A stretch of DNA of 64,000 bases from Streptomyces sp. V4I2 (GCF_030817655.1 NZ_JAUSZM010000003.1:2914001-2978000), one strand, 5' to 3'; shown: positions 38,345 through 48,591, counted from the first letter of the stretch. Numbers and translations are program-made. The notes: generated by a model not told the origin, from the sequence alone.

Positions 38345-38977
38345 TTACGCGCCGGTCGGGTCCTCGCCCCGGTCCAGGGCCTTCCACATGTCCTCGGGGC
38401 GGTCGGGGTCGACGACGGGCGCCTGGCGGCGGGGACGAGGGGCGCCGGAGCGCTCGTAGCGGCCGGACATCGCGGGCCACAGACGGCCGTAGCGCAGGGC
38501 GAGCAGACCGGCCAGGAGCAGCAGGACACCGCCGGCGACCGCGACGTAGGGCCAGGCGGTGTGGGAGAGCGTGTCGACGGTGGCCGAGGTGTCGCCGGAG
38601 GCCTTCGCGGCCTGCTCGTCGAGCGCGGAGCTGTCGTTGACACCGAGGAGGGCCGCCGCGATGGTGCCGGCGCCGGAGAGCGCGAGCAGGGCGGCGACCA
38701 GGAAGCGGCCGGCCCGGCGGACGGCGAAGACGGCGACGAGCGCGGCGAGGCCCACTATGGCTAGGGACGCGGGCACACCCGTGACGTCGCTGCCCTTCGC
38801 GGTCAGCGGGAAGCTGCCGCCGGCCACCGTCGCGGTGCCCTCCGACCACTGCTGCCGGGTGGCGAGCAACGCCACGGCCGCGCCGAGCGCCCCGCTGAGC
38901 AGGGCCACGGCAAGACTCCGGCGGCCGGCCCGGGCGGGGCCTGCGGCTTCGGAACGGGGGGGAGGTACGGCAGTCAC
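38345..38977 (-). CDS. TIGR02234-type Trp-region membrane protein
   Basis: A 210-residue protein with four membrane segments (about 20-40, 67-85, 92-112, 145-165) and a hydrophilic C-terminus (PDRPEDMWKALDRGEDPTG). It corresponds to the conserved membrane protein found next to trpE in actinobacteria (TIGR02234). Segments two and three flank a predicted outside loop with LLGVNDSSALDEQA. The GTG at 38977 is chosen because it lies close to GTGGGG; 13 further codons are open upstream. It follows trpE by 61 nt and probably shares its transcript. The role in Trp synthesis or export is unproven. Confidence 0.8.
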   Translation of the reverse strand: MTAVPPPRSEAAGPARAGRRSLAVALLSGALGAAVALLATRQQWSEGTATVAGGSFPLTAKGSDVTGVPASLAIVGLAALVAVFAVRRAGRFLVAALLALSGAGTIAAALLGVNDSSALDEQAAKASGDTSATVDTLSHTAWPYVAVAGGVLLLLAGLLALRYGRLWPAMSGRYERSGAPRPRRQAPVVDPDRPEDMWKALDRGEDPTGA

Positions 38978-39038
38978 GTACCCCACTATCGCCTGAACCC
39001 CCGGGCGAACCCTCACTCGGGGTTGAGTGACACCCGTC

Positions 39039-40517
<1,479 letters not shown>

Positions 40518-40528
40518 GGCGGCTGACC

Positions 40529-40927
40529 TTACTGATCCGCGGCCGGTACGCCGGAACCGGCGTCCTTGACCAGCACGTCGGCGTCGAAGCAGGTGCGCGC
40601 GCCGGTGTGGCAGGCGGCGCCGACCTGGTCGACCTTGACCAGCACGGTGTCCGCGTCGCAGTCCAGGGCGACGGACTTGACCCACTGGAAGTGGCCGGAT
40701 GTGTCGCCCTTGACCCAGTACTCCCGGCGGCTGCGCGACCAGTAGGTGCAGCGGCCCGTGGTCAGGGTGCGGTGCAGCGCCTCGTCGTCCATCCAGCCGA
40801 GCATCAGCACCTCTCCGGTGTCGTACTGCTGGGCGATGGCGGGTACGAGGCCGTCGGCGCTGCGCTTGAGGCGTGCGGCGATCTCGGGGTCGAGTCGGCT
40901 GGTGGGGCTGGGCGTGCTGCTGCTCAT
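40529..40927 (-). CDS. hisI: Phosphoribosyl-AMP cyclohydrolase
   Basis: A 132-residue Zn/Mg enzyme that opens the purine ring of phosphoribosyl-AMP, step three of histidine synthesis. Signature stretches are [52 protein letters not shown] and the zinc cysteines in [12 protein letters not shown]. The hisE pyrophosphohydrolase domain is not fused. The start is uncertain among ATGs at 40951, 40936 and 40927; the last is used because the family begins near there. It sits ahead of trpE and away from the main his operon. Confidence 0.92.
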   Translation of the reverse strand: MSSSTPSPTSRLDPEIAARLKRSADGLVPAIAQQYDTGEVLMLGWMDDEALHRTLTTGRCTYWSRSRREYWVKGDTSGHFQWVKSVALDCDADTVLVKVDQVGAACHTGARTCFDADVLVKDAGSGVPAADQ

Positions 40928-41010
40928 GGATGCCATTGTGCCGCCCGCCACTGACAGTCACGGTGGGGTGTCCACTGTGCGGACCGCGGGGACAGTCGTA
41001 GGCTGACGTC

Positions 41011-41646
41011 ATGTCGACTTTCGCCAAGCGTGAACGACTTCTCCTCGCCGACCTGTTGGAGGCCGCGGGCCCGGAGGCCCCGACCCTGTGTGAGGGCTGG
41101 CTCACCCGTGACCTGGCCGCGCACGTGGTGGTGCGCGAGCGCCGCCCCGACGCGGCCGGCGGGATGCTGATCAAGCAGCTCGGGCCACGCCTGGAGAAGG
41201 TGATGGACGAGTTCGCGGCCAAGCCGTACGAAGAGCTGATCCAGCTGATCCGGACCGGCCCGCCCCGGTTCTCGCCCTTCTCCCTCAAGCAGCTCGACGA
41301 GGCCGCCAACACCATCGAGTTCTACGTCCACACCGAGGACGTCCGCCGCGCCCAGCCCGACTGGTCCCCGCGCGAGCTCGACCCGGTCTTCCAGGACACC
41401 CTGTGGTCCCGCCTGGAGCGCACCGCCCGCGTCATTGGCCGCAGCGTTCCGACAGGCTTGGTGCTGCGCCGCCCGGACGGCCAGACGGCGGTCGCCCACC
41501 GGGGCACGCCGGTCGTGACGGTGACGGGCGAGCCCTCGGAGCTGCTGCTGTTCCTCTACGGCCGCCAGAACGAGGCCAAGGTCGACCTGGACGGCGACAA
41601 GGAGGCGATCGACAAGCTGCACGGGGCGAAGCAGCTCGGCATCTGA
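41011..41646 (+). CDS. TIGR03085-family protein (mycothiol-dependent maleylpyruvate isomerase / DinB fold)
   Basis: A 211-residue four-helix-bundle type protein. The N-terminal [23 protein letters not shown] and [20 protein letters not shown] carry the metal-ligand His pattern of the DinB/mycothiol-S-transferase group. The segment [17 protein letters not shown] gives further ligand positions. Members often use mycothiol in detoxification, but this subfamily has no defined substrate. It is a single gene, divergent from hisI and convergent with the MFS gene. Confidence 0.8.
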   Translation: MSTFAKRERLLLADLLEAAGPEAPTLCEGWLTRDLAAHVVVRERRPDAAGGMLIKQLGPRLEKVMDEFAAKPYEELIQLIRTGPPRFSPFSLKQLDEAANTIEFYVHTEDVRRAQPDWSPRELDPVFQDTLWSRLERTARVIGRSVPTGLVLRRPDGQTAVAHRGTPVVTVTGEPSELLLFLYGRQNEAKVDLDGDKEAIDKLHGAKQLGI

Positions 41647-41678
41647 GAATCGTTATCCGAGAAGGGGCGTACGGGGCC

Positions 41679-42929
41679 TCAGCGGGGCAGTTCCGCGCGC
41701 CGCAGGTCCCGTACGCCCAGGGCGACGACCCCGCCGAGCCCGCAGACCACGGCGCTGACGACGAAGACCGGGCCGGTCCCCCAGGCGCCGATGGCGGCGG
41801 CGGACAGCGGCATGCTCAGCGGGGCGAAGCCGAGGCTCACCAGGCCGGACACGGCGGTGACCCGGCCCAGATAGGCGGGGTCCGCCTGGGTCTGCAGCAG
41901 GGCGCCGCACATGGCGCCGCTGAGTCCGGCGAGCAGCCCGATGAGCAGGGCCACCCCGACGGCCGCGAGGACGCCCGGGACGAAGGCGAGGGCGCCGATC
42001 GCGACCGAGCCCGCGAGGATGGTGTACGCCGCGACCTGCCCGGCGTACGGCAGGCGCCCACGCACGGTCAGCAGCAGGGACGCGGCGCCCGCGCCGGTGC
42101 CGAACCCGGCGAGCACCCAGCCCATGCCGGAGGCGCCCCAGCCGCGCTCGTCGGCGAGCAGGGTCAGGCCGACGTTGAGGGGGCCGACGAACCCGAGGTC
42201 GCCGAGGGCGATGGCCAGCATCAGCGGGGCGAGCACGCGGTGTCGGCGTATGTAGCGCAGTCCGGCCACCAGGTCGCGCCGGGCGGTGTCGGCGCGGGCG
42301 GCCGCCTTGTCGTCCGGGGGCAGGTCCCGCAGCCGTACGGAGACCAGCAGCGGCACCGACACCGCGATCAGCAGGCCGGCCAGCCCGAAGGCCGCCGACG
42401 CGCCGCCGACCGCCACCGCGAGACCGCCGAGCGGGGCGCCGACGACGCTCGCGAAGCGGATTGCCAGACCCCGCATGCCCTGCACGCGCGCGAGCTGGGC
42501 GCGGCTCGTCACGCGCGCGGGGAGGGCACCCACGGCCGGCATGAACACGGCGTCGACGGTGCCGAAGACCAGGGCGAGGAGGGCCAGCGGCCACAGTCCG
42601 GGGCTGGTGAAGAACAGCAGCGCCGCCACCGCGAGCGCGGCCGCGCACCGCACCGCGTCACTGCCGATGACGACCCTGCGCGGCCCGAACCGGTCGGCGA
42701 TCACTCCCCCGCCCAGCATGAGCAGCGCCCGCGGCACGGCGCTCACCGCCATGACCACGCCGGCCTGCGAGGGCGTCCCGGCCTGTACGGCCGCCCAGGA
42801 CAGGGCGAGGTAGTACACGCTGTCGCCGACCATCGAGGAGGTGTAGGCGGCCAGCCAGCGCACGACGTTGGGGTCGCGGTGGGCCGGTCTGTCGGTGGCG
42901 GGGCCCGGGGCGGTGAGTGTCGCGCTCAC
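41679..42929 (-). CDS. MFS transporter (MFS_3, efflux type)
   Basis: A 416-residue permease with about twelve membrane segments. It starts with the typical FRWLAAYTSSMVGDSVYYLALSW-like first helix and carries the loop motif GGGVIADRFGPRRVV. It belongs to the branch of enterobactin/macrolide exporters. The GTG at 42929 opens the frame. The gene for an ArsR-type regulator lies immediately upstream on the same strand, a common pairing in which the regulator controls the pump. The substrate is unknown. Confidence 0.86.
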   Translation of the reverse strand: MSATLTAPGPATDRPAHRDPNVVRWLAAYTSSMVGDSVYYLALSWAAVQAGTPSQAGVVMAVSAVPRALLMLGGGVIADRFGPRRVVIGSDAVRCAAALAVAALLFFTSPGLWPLALLALVFGTVDAVFMPAVGALPARVTSRAQLARVQGMRGLAIRFASVVGAPLGGLAVAVGGASAAFGLAGLLIAVSVPLLVSVRLRDLPPDDKAAARADTARRDLVAGLRYIRRHRVLAPLMLAIALGDLGFVGPLNVGLTLLADERGWGASGMGWVLAGFGTGAGAASLLLTVRGRLPYAGQVAAYTILAGSVAIGALAFVPGVLAAVGVALLIGLLAGLSGAMCGALLQTQADPAYLGRVTAVSGLVSLGFAPLSMPLSAAAIGAWGTGPVFVVSAVVCGLGGVVALGVRDLRRAELPR

Positions 42930-42950
42930 GGGAAGGGGTCCTCTCGGTCG

Positions 42951-43049
42951 CGGATCATTCGCGGATCATTCGCGGATCATTCGCGGATCGTTCACGAACC
43001 GGACGCGGATCGGTCGCGGTCACACGCGGTCACACGCGGTCAGACGCGG
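42951..43049. repeat. 11-bp tandem repeat tract between regulator and MFS genes
   Basis: CGGATCATTCG is repeated three times exactly (42951-42983) and a fourth time with three changes. Looser 10-11-bp variants (CGGATCGGTCG, CGGTCACACG twice, CGGTCAGACG) continue to 43049. The end of the tract covers the stop and last codons of the regulator gene. This looks like a slippage-prone spacer, with no promoter match. Confidence 0.85.
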
Positions 43050-43627
43050 AACGGGAAGGCGTACAGGTGCAGCGCGACGTGCGCGCGCCCTTCGGTGTCG
43101 CCGGCTGCTTCGGCGGCCCGGCCCTTCTCGTCGTACTTCCTGGCGAGGGCGAGCAACTCCTCGTTCAGCTCGGTCAGTTCGGCCGGGGTCAGGCGCAGCC
43201 AGGACTCGGTGTCCTGGGAGGCGGTGTTCCACTCGGGGCCCCAGGCCGCACGCTCGTCCAGGTAGCGGTGGTACAGGTCGGCGCGCTGGTCGTGGAACAG
43301 GCGCGCGGCCGCCGTGTGCGCCGCGGCCTTCTCCGGGGCGTCCCGGAAGTCCGCGTCGCGGATGCTCACGCCGTCGGACGACGGCCGCCACCAACGCTCT
43401 CGGCCGTCCTTGCGCTGCGGCTCGGCCTCCTCGATCAGCCCGTGGTCGGCGAGCTTGCGCAGGTGGTAGCTGACCAGCGACACGGCCTCGTCCACCTGGT
43501 CGGCGAGCTGCGAGGCAGTCGCGACCTGCGCCACGGACAGGGCCCGGTACAGGTTCGCCCGCAAGGGATGCGCCAGCGCCTTCAGCGTCCCCACGTCGGT
43601 GATCGGGCGGTTCTCCTTGCTTGCCAT
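43040..43627 (-). CDS. ArsR/HTH_20-family transcriptional regulator
   Basis: A 195-residue regulator. The winged helix occupies residues 1-80: LKALAHPLRANLYRALSV, QLADQVDEAVSLVSYHLRKL and a wing with DHGLIEEAE. The C-terminal half is helical and may bind ligand or dimerise. The ATG at 43627 begins MASKENRPITDVG; the frame is open eleven codons further. A palindromic AT-rich site lies just upstream, probably its own operator. The MFS gene is the likely target. Confidence 0.86.
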   Translation of the reverse strand: MASKENRPITDVGTLKALAHPLRANLYRALSVAQVATASQLADQVDEAVSLVSYHLRKLADHGLIEEAEPQRKDGRERWWRPSSDGVSIRDADFRDAPEKAAAHTAAARLFHDQRADLYHRYLDERAAWGPEWNTASQDTESWLRLTPAELTELNEELLALARKYDEKGRAAEAAGDTEGRAHVALHLYAFPFRV

Positions 43628-43654
43628 GCCCCAACCGTAGGTACGAAAGAAAAC

Positions 43655-43676
43655 TTGCACAATATATTTTGCGCAA
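43655..43676. promoter_or_regulatory. Operator-like repeats upstream of the ArsR-type gene
   Basis: TTGCACAA (43655-43662) and TTGCGCAA (43669-43676) are near-identical 8-mers 14 bp apart in an AT-rich stretch (AATATATTTT) that stands out in this GC-rich DNA. The first lies 27 bp before the start codon, so binding would block transcription. Confidence 0.55.
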
Positions 43677-43719
43677 CTTTCCTTTCATACTGGTCGGGAG
43701 ATCCCGGAGGTCCCGGAGA

Positions 43720-45279
43720 TCAGCTCGGAGCAGCCAAAGGCCCGACCGCCTTCACAGCGACCCTGATCGAACGCCGGCCGCCGTAGCTGAGCGGAACCTC
43801 CCGGATGCGGACGACGGCCGTGCCGACGGGATCCGCGCCCGCCGCGACGGCTCGGGCGACCGCGGTCTCCCGGGCCTCCTCCAGGGCGTCCAGGCGGCCC
43901 GAGCCGGCCGGGACGACCGTCTCGTGCTCGCCGCTGACCAGGGCGAGCGCCGCGCCCACCGCATTGGCGACATCGGCATGGCGGGGCCGTTCGACGCTGT
44001 GGCCGTCCACCGTGGCGGGGATCAGCCCGGCCGCGCCGCCCACGGCGACGACCGGCTGGTCGCGGCGGCCGTGGGAGACGAGGCTGACGGCTTCGGAAAG
44101 ATGCTGGTCGAAGTCCTCGACCGCGGCCTTCAGGCGACCGCCCGGCCCCGACCCGAGGCGGGCACGGTCGCCGAGCGTGAGCCGGCCGGCGAAGACGGCC
44201 GCGTCGGTGAGCGTGGGGGTCGCGCCGCCGAAGACCAGGGCGTGCGCCGTGATCGCCCGGTCGACGGATTCGGGTCCCGTACGGTCCTCGTACACGACGG
44301 TTCCGCCGCCGTAGGCGATCGACAGCACGTCGGGCATCGGCAGGTTCGTCCGGACACCGCCGATGACACTGCCGGCCGCGCTCTCGCGCGCGAAGCCGTC
44401 GACGAGGACGCCGAGGTCGGTGGTGGTGCCGCCGACGTCGGCCACGACGGCCTCGGCCAGCCCGGTCAGCAACGCGGCTCCCCGCAGGGAGTTCGACGGT
44501 CCCGATCCGATGGTGAGCAGGGGGAAGCGGTCGGCGTGGGCCGCGTCCATCAGCGTGCCGTCGTTCTGCGTGAAGTACGTGGCGACGTCCAGCCCGTGTT
44601 CGTCGAGGGCGTGACCGAGGGCGCTCGTGACCGCGGCCACCGTCGGCCGCAGGGCCGCGTTGAGGACGGTCGAGTTCTCGCGGGCGAGGAGACCGAGGGC
44701 GCCGATCTGATGGCCCATCGACGTGTGGACCCCGGGGCCGAGTTCCGTTCGTACGAGGTCGGCGACCCGGAGTTCGTGCTCCGGGTGGACCGGGCTGAAG
44801 ACACCGGTGACGGCGATGGCCTGCGCCCGTCCCGCGAGGTCGCCCAGGAAGCGCTTGACCGCCTCGACGTCGAGCGGCGCCACGGGATAGCCGTCGATCA
44901 GGTGTCCGCCGTCGACCTGGGCGGTGCCCGCCACGGCCGCGCGGTGCAGATCCTCGGGCCAGTCGGCGAGGGGCGGGACCGCGGCGGTGACGGAGGCGCC
45001 GATCCGCAGGACGCCGACCTTCGCGAGATCGCGGCGTCCGACGACGGCGTTGGTGGCGTGGGTCGTGCCGACCATGACGCTCCGTACGTCACCGGCCCGC
45101 GCGCCCAGCTCCGCCAGGACCACCGCCAGCGCCGCCCGCATGCCGCCGGTGACGTCGTCGGAGGTCGGCCGCTTGGCGCGGGCGACGAGGCGGTCGTCGG
45201 AGTCGAGGGCCACGGCGTCCGTGTTGGTGCCGCCGACGTCGATGCCGATGCGCAGCCACGGCGCTGTACGACGGCTCAC
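43720..45279 (-). CDS. Hydantoinase/oxoprolinase family protein (HyuA-like)
   Basis: A 519-residue member of the ATP-dependent hydantoinase A / 5-oxoprolinase family. The N-terminal ASKHA-type nucleotide motif IGIDVGGTNTDAVALD is followed by VMVGTTHATNAVV, the second phosphate motif VVADVGGTTTDLGVLV and GSGPSNSLRGAALL. Members open a cyclic amide with ATP. The usual HyuB subunit is absent; a DUF917 gene takes its place, overlapping by 4 nt (GTGA at 45279). The substrate is likely a hydantoin- or lactam-like ring brought in by the adjacent NCS1 permease, but is not known. Confidence 0.83.
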   Translation of the reverse strand: MSRRTAPWLRIGIDVGGTNTDAVALDSDDRLVARAKRPTSDDVTGGMRAALAVVLAELGARAGDVRSVMVGTTHATNAVVGRRDLAKVGVLRIGASVTAAVPPLADWPEDLHRAAVAGTAQVDGGHLIDGYPVAPLDVEAVKRFLGDLAGRAQAIAVTGVFSPVHPEHELRVADLVRTELGPGVHTSMGHQIGALGLLARENSTVLNAALRPTVAAVTSALGHALDEHGLDVATYFTQNDGTLMDAAHADRFPLLTIGSGPSNSLRGAALLTGLAEAVVADVGGTTTDLGVLVDGFARESAAGSVIGGVRTNLPMPDVLSIAYGGGTVVYEDRTGPESVDRAITAHALVFGGATPTLTDAAVFAGRLTLGDRARLGSGPGGRLKAAVEDFDQHLSEAVSLVSHGRRDQPVVAVGGAAGLIPATVDGHSVERPRHADVANAVGAALALVSGEHETVVPAGSGRLDALEEARETAVARAVAAGADPVGTAVVRIREVPLSYGGRRSIRVAVKAVGPLAAPS

Positions 45280-46361
45280 CGACTGTTCCTCTCCGGCAGG
45301 GTCTCCACCGGCACGTAAGGGTGCGGGTAACCGAAGGCCGCCGGCCCCGCCGTCTCCAGCCCCCGCGCCGTGCGCCACAGCGGGTCGCACGGCCAGGCGA
45401 TCACCGTGACCCGCTGGCCGAAGCGCAGCGACTCGGTGGCGATCGGGATGCCGGTGCGCGTGTCGCAGATCGAGATCAGGTCCGGCACACTCGCCAGGAC
45501 CGACTCCCCCTCCCGCGCCACCAGGTTCTCGTTCTGCAGGTCGACGCGGAGCTCCCGGCCGAGGTCGAGGCCGCGTCCGGACACGGTCACGCTCCCGCGG
45601 ACGAACCCCTCGTCCGTGTCCCGGTCCAGGTCCTCGATCGTGCCGGTCAGCAGGCGCCGGGCGCCGAGGGCCGTCACGAGCGCGTCCATGGGCTCCTCAG
45701 CGGTGCGGATCACGCGGCCCGCCTCCAGGGCCCGGGACACGGAGCCGTGGACGACCGCGCCATGGTCGGCGGGCGTGAGCAGATGGTCGGCCAGCAGGGC
45801 GGAGGAGCCCGAGGCGACGCACAGCGCGCGTCCCCACCGCTCGGCCCAGGCCGCGTCGACCGGCCGGAGCGTGGCGAGGTTGCCGAGCGCGTCGACGAGC
45901 ACGACGACGGACGGTTCGAGCCCCGCGACGTGCATGGACACCATCTGCAGTTCGGGAAGGGCCCGCCCCATGCCGTCGGCGTCGACGAGGGGCAGCCCGA
46001 GCTGGGCCGCCCACCCGACCGGCGCCACGCCATTGGCGCCGCCGATCTCCATGGCCATCACCGCGGCGACGGGCCGCCCGGTCAGCCGCTCGACCTCCTC
46101 GCGGACAGCTGCCGCCTCCCGGCCGCTGCCCAGCATCTCCTGGCCGACGGTCGGCGACCCGATCATCGACAGGGGCAGGATCAGCCCGTCGGGCGGCAGG
46201 TCCGCCATCCGTACGAGGGATACGTCGCCGTGGGCCTTGAGGGCGAGGAACGCCGCCAGCGACTCGCCGGAGACGTCACCGCCACCGCCGGTGCCGTACA
46301 CGGCGCAGCCGAGCGCGAGATCCTCCAGATCGGCGGTGGTCAGCACACCTTGCTCACGCAT
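45276..46361 (-). CDS. DUF917 protein (S-methyl-thiohydantoin desulfurase-type domain)
   Basis: A 361-residue DUF917 protein. Recognised parts are LALGCAVYGTGGGGDV at the N-terminus, PVAAVMAMEIGGANGVAPVG and LVDADGMGRALPELQM, with CDTRTGIPIATESLRFGQRV near the end. The family usually stands next to hydantoinase/oxoprolinase genes and has been linked to S-methyl-thiohydantoin chemistry; I recall the Pfam rename but cannot verify it here. It overlaps the permease gene by 8 nt and HyuA by 4 nt, so the three are made together. Confidence 0.82.
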   Translation of the reverse strand: MREQGVLTTADLEDLALGCAVYGTGGGGDVSGESLAAFLALKAHGDVSLVRMADLPPDGLILPLSMIGSPTVGQEMLGSGREAAAVREEVERLTGRPVAAVMAMEIGGANGVAPVGWAAQLGLPLVDADGMGRALPELQMVSMHVAGLEPSVVVLVDALGNLATLRPVDAAWAERWGRALCVASGSSALLADHLLTPADHGAVVHGSVSRALEAGRVIRTAEEPMDALVTALGARRLLTGTIEDLDRDTDEGFVRGSVTVSGRGLDLGRELRVDLQNENLVAREGESVLASVPDLISICDTRTGIPIATESLRFGQRVTVIAWPCDPLWRTARGLETAGPAAFGYPHPYVPVETLPERNSR

Positions 46362-47790
46362 GACGACCCTCGCTCCAGCGCCACAGCGCCGCGTACACCG
46401 CCACCGTCAGGACGGGCCCGACCAGGAAGCTCACGTCACCGCCCGCGAGGGCGCCCGAGAGCGGCCCCTGGAAGTCGGTGGTGTTCACGCACAGCACCGT
46501 GCCGAAGGTGCCGACGGCGAGTGCGGCCGTGCCGGCGATGTTGAAACCGCCCCGGTACCAGAACCGGCCGGTGGGCGTCTCGTCGTGCAGGGCGACGCCG
46601 TCGTAGCGATTGCGCCGCAGGACGATGTCGGCGACGTACAGCGCCATGGACGGGGCGAGCACGACCACCGTCAGTTCGAGGGCGCGGCTCAGCGAGTCGG
46701 TGAAGTCGTTGACGAACAGGGCGTACGCGGCGAGGGCCATGCTCAGCGCCGCGTCGAGGAACACGGACCGGGCCCGGCTGACCTTCAGTCCCATCGACTG
46801 GAGGCACAGGCCCGACGAGTACGCGGTGAGGATGTTGTTCGTGATCGAGCTGAAGACGATCACGAACAGGAACAGCGGATAGAACCAGCCCGGCACGATC
46901 TCGGCCAGGTTGCCCTGCGGGTCCCCCATGTCGATCCGGGTGCCGGCGAGGATGCCGAGGATCCCCAGCCCGACAGCCGGGAGGAAGCCTCCCAGTGCGG
47001 TGTAGGACAGCACCCGGGGCATGGAGACCGTACGCGGCAGATAGCGGGCGTAGTCCGCGCCGTTCGCCCAGGACAGCGGTACGGCGGCGATGATCGCGAC
47101 GCCGACCGAGAGCGTGGCGAGCAGGTCGCCGCCGTGCAGGGGAGCCTCGGGGACGTAGCCGGTGTCCGCCTCGCGCAGGACGAAGACCGCGAGCAGCACC
47201 ATCACGGCGGCGAGGACGGCGGTGCAGTAGGGGCTGATCCGCACGATGGTCGCGTGGCCGTAGACGCTGACGGAGAAGGTCAGCACCGCGGTGACGAGCA
47301 GGACGGCCACCTTGACCGGGCCGGAGACGCTCAGCCCGAGGTGGTCGGCCAGCGCGAATCCGGCGAGTGCGCCGAGGGCGAGGTTGACGGCCTCGTAGGC
47401 GATGGCGACGAGCCAGCCGATGCCCGCACTGAGCGGCCGGTTACCGCGTACGCCGTACATCGCGCGGGTGACGACCACGCTCGGGGTGCCGGACGGCGGG
47501 CCGCTGACGGCGAGGACACCCACGCCGACCCAGTAGAGATTGCCCACGACGATCACGAGCACGGACTGCCACAGGGTCAGCCCGAGCAGCAGGATCACGC
47601 CGCCGAGGACGAAGTAGAGGTAGGTGATCTGGGCGGCGAACCACACCCAGAAGAGTTCGCGCGGACGCCCGTGGCGCTCCGCGTCCAGGATGTGGTCGAT
47701 GCCGCGGACCTCGACCCGGCCGGGCAGGTCGCCGCCGGAGTCGGGCAGACCTGTGGCCGTTGCCGGGGCCAGTACCTGCTGAGGGTCCAT
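46354..47790 (-). CDS. NCS1-family nucleobase/hydantoin permease
   Basis: A 478-residue cytosine/purine/hydantoin-type permease with about twelve helices. Family features include FWVWFAAQITYLYFVLGGV in the first helix region, SGPPSGTPSVVVTRAMYGVRGN, PLSWANGADYARYLPR and SSITNNILTAYSSGLCLQSMG. It probably imports the substrate of the HyuA/DUF917 enzymes. The ATG at 47790 faces a 147-nt divergent promoter region with two palindromes, so it is likely repressed by the divergent TetR protein. Confidence 0.88.
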   Translation of the reverse strand: MDPQQVLAPATATGLPDSGGDLPGRVEVRGIDHILDAERHGRPRELFWVWFAAQITYLYFVLGGVILLLGLTLWQSVLVIVVGNLYWVGVGVLAVSGPPSGTPSVVVTRAMYGVRGNRPLSAGIGWLVAIAYEAVNLALGALAGFALADHLGLSVSGPVKVAVLLVTAVLTFSVSVYGHATIVRISPYCTAVLAAVMVLLAVFVLREADTGYVPEAPLHGGDLLATLSVGVAIIAAVPLSWANGADYARYLPRTVSMPRVLSYTALGGFLPAVGLGILGILAGTRIDMGDPQGNLAEIVPGWFYPLFLFVIVFSSITNNILTAYSSGLCLQSMGLKVSRARSVFLDAALSMALAAYALFVNDFTDSLSRALELTVVVLAPSMALYVADIVLRRNRYDGVALHDETPTGRFWYRGGFNIAGTAALAVGTFGTVLCVNTTDFQGPLSGALAGGDVSFLVGPVLTVAVYAALWRWSEGRHA

Positions 47791-47810
47791 GGGTACCACC
47801 GCACGAGTTA

Positions 47811-47826
47811 TTGGCCTCAAGGCCAA
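47811..47826. promoter_or_regulatory. Palindromic operator 1 (TTGGCC-n4-GGCCAA)
   Basis: TTGGCCTCAAGGCCAA is a perfect 6-bp inverted repeat with a 4-nt spacer, 20 bp upstream of the permease start. An identical arm pair lies 70 bp away, near the TetR gene. The sites are probably bound by that TetR protein. Confidence 0.7.
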
Positions 47827-47880
47827 CAGAAGGGGACGGCAAGGAGTCCACCACGGTACGAACGGAGGGGTCAAGGATTG

Positions 47881-47896
47881 TTGGCCATGTGGCCAA
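47881..47896. promoter_or_regulatory. Palindromic operator 2 (TTGGCC-n4-GGCCAA)
   Basis: TTGGCCATGTGGCCAA has the same 6-bp arms as operator 1, centred exactly 70 bp from it and 41 bp before the TetR start. The flanks are also similar, with an AA/TT-rich edge. Confidence 0.7.
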
Positions 47897-47937
47897 TAAA
47901 GAAACCCGGGGTTTGCCCGGACCGTGCCGCCTGACGT

Positions 47938-48591
47938 ATGAAGTCCCGTATGAGCGCAACGCAGCCCACCGCCAGGAGCCGACGCCTGTCCCCCGCCGAG
48001 CGGCGACAGGAGATCATCGAGGCGGCGGCGGCCCTCGCGCTCGAGGAGGGGCTCGCGGCCGTGACGTACCGCGGCGTCGCCGCCCGGCTCGGCTGTGCGC
48101 CTGGCCTGGTCCACCACTACTTCGACGTGGTGGAGGCGCTGGAGGCCGAGGCGTTCACGCACGCCGTCACCACCGACTTCGAGCGCACCTTCGAGGAGGC
48201 CGAGGAACTCGGCGACGCGGTGGCCGGTCTACGGCACATCCTGCGCGTCTGGGTCTCGGAGAGCCCGGAGCCGCACAAGACGGTGTGGCTCGACGCCTGG
48301 TACCTGGCGGCCCGCAAACCGCGGGTCCACGCGGCCGTCGACCACGCCATGCGCACCACTCACGGCCTGCTGGTCGCGGTCCTGGAACGGGGCCTGCGCG
48401 AGGACCGCTTCGCCCCGCACGATCCCGACCCGCTGGCCTGGCAGCTGCTCACGGCGCTGGACGGCGTCATCGTCCACTCCTCGCTCGGAGTGAACCGGGG
48501 CATCGTGGACGTCCGCCGGACCATCGCCCGCTTCACGGAAACGGCCCTGGGCCTGGAACGGGACGCGCTGGCTTCGGCGTTCGACAACTGA
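47938..48591 (+). CDS. TetR-family transcriptional regulator
   Basis: A 217-residue repressor. The helix-turn-helix covers about residues 20-65 (RRQEIIEAAAALALEEGLAA, VTYRGVAARLGCAPGLVHHY). The C-terminal helical domain contains VWLDAWYLAARKPRVHAAVD. It is divergent from the NCS1/DUF917/HyuA operon, and two identical-arm palindromes lie between them, so it most likely represses both directions and senses the imported ring compound. ATGs at 47938 and 47950 are both possible starts, and neither has a good ribosome binding site. Confidence 0.87.
   Translation: MKSRMSATQPTARSRRLSPAERRQEIIEAAAALALEEGLAAVTYRGVAARLGCAPGLVHHYFDVVEALEAEAFTHAVTTDFERTFEEAEELGDAVAGLRHILRVWVSESPEPHKTVWLDAWYLAARKPRVHAAVDHAMRTTHGLLVAVLERGLREDRFAPHDPDPLAWQLLTALDGVIVHSSLGVNRGIVDVRRTIARFTETALGLERDALASAFDN

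Noticed and set aside
42951..43049. Possible CRISPR-like array
   Set aside because: The units are only 10-11 bp and directly adjacent, without spacers, and no cas gene is present.
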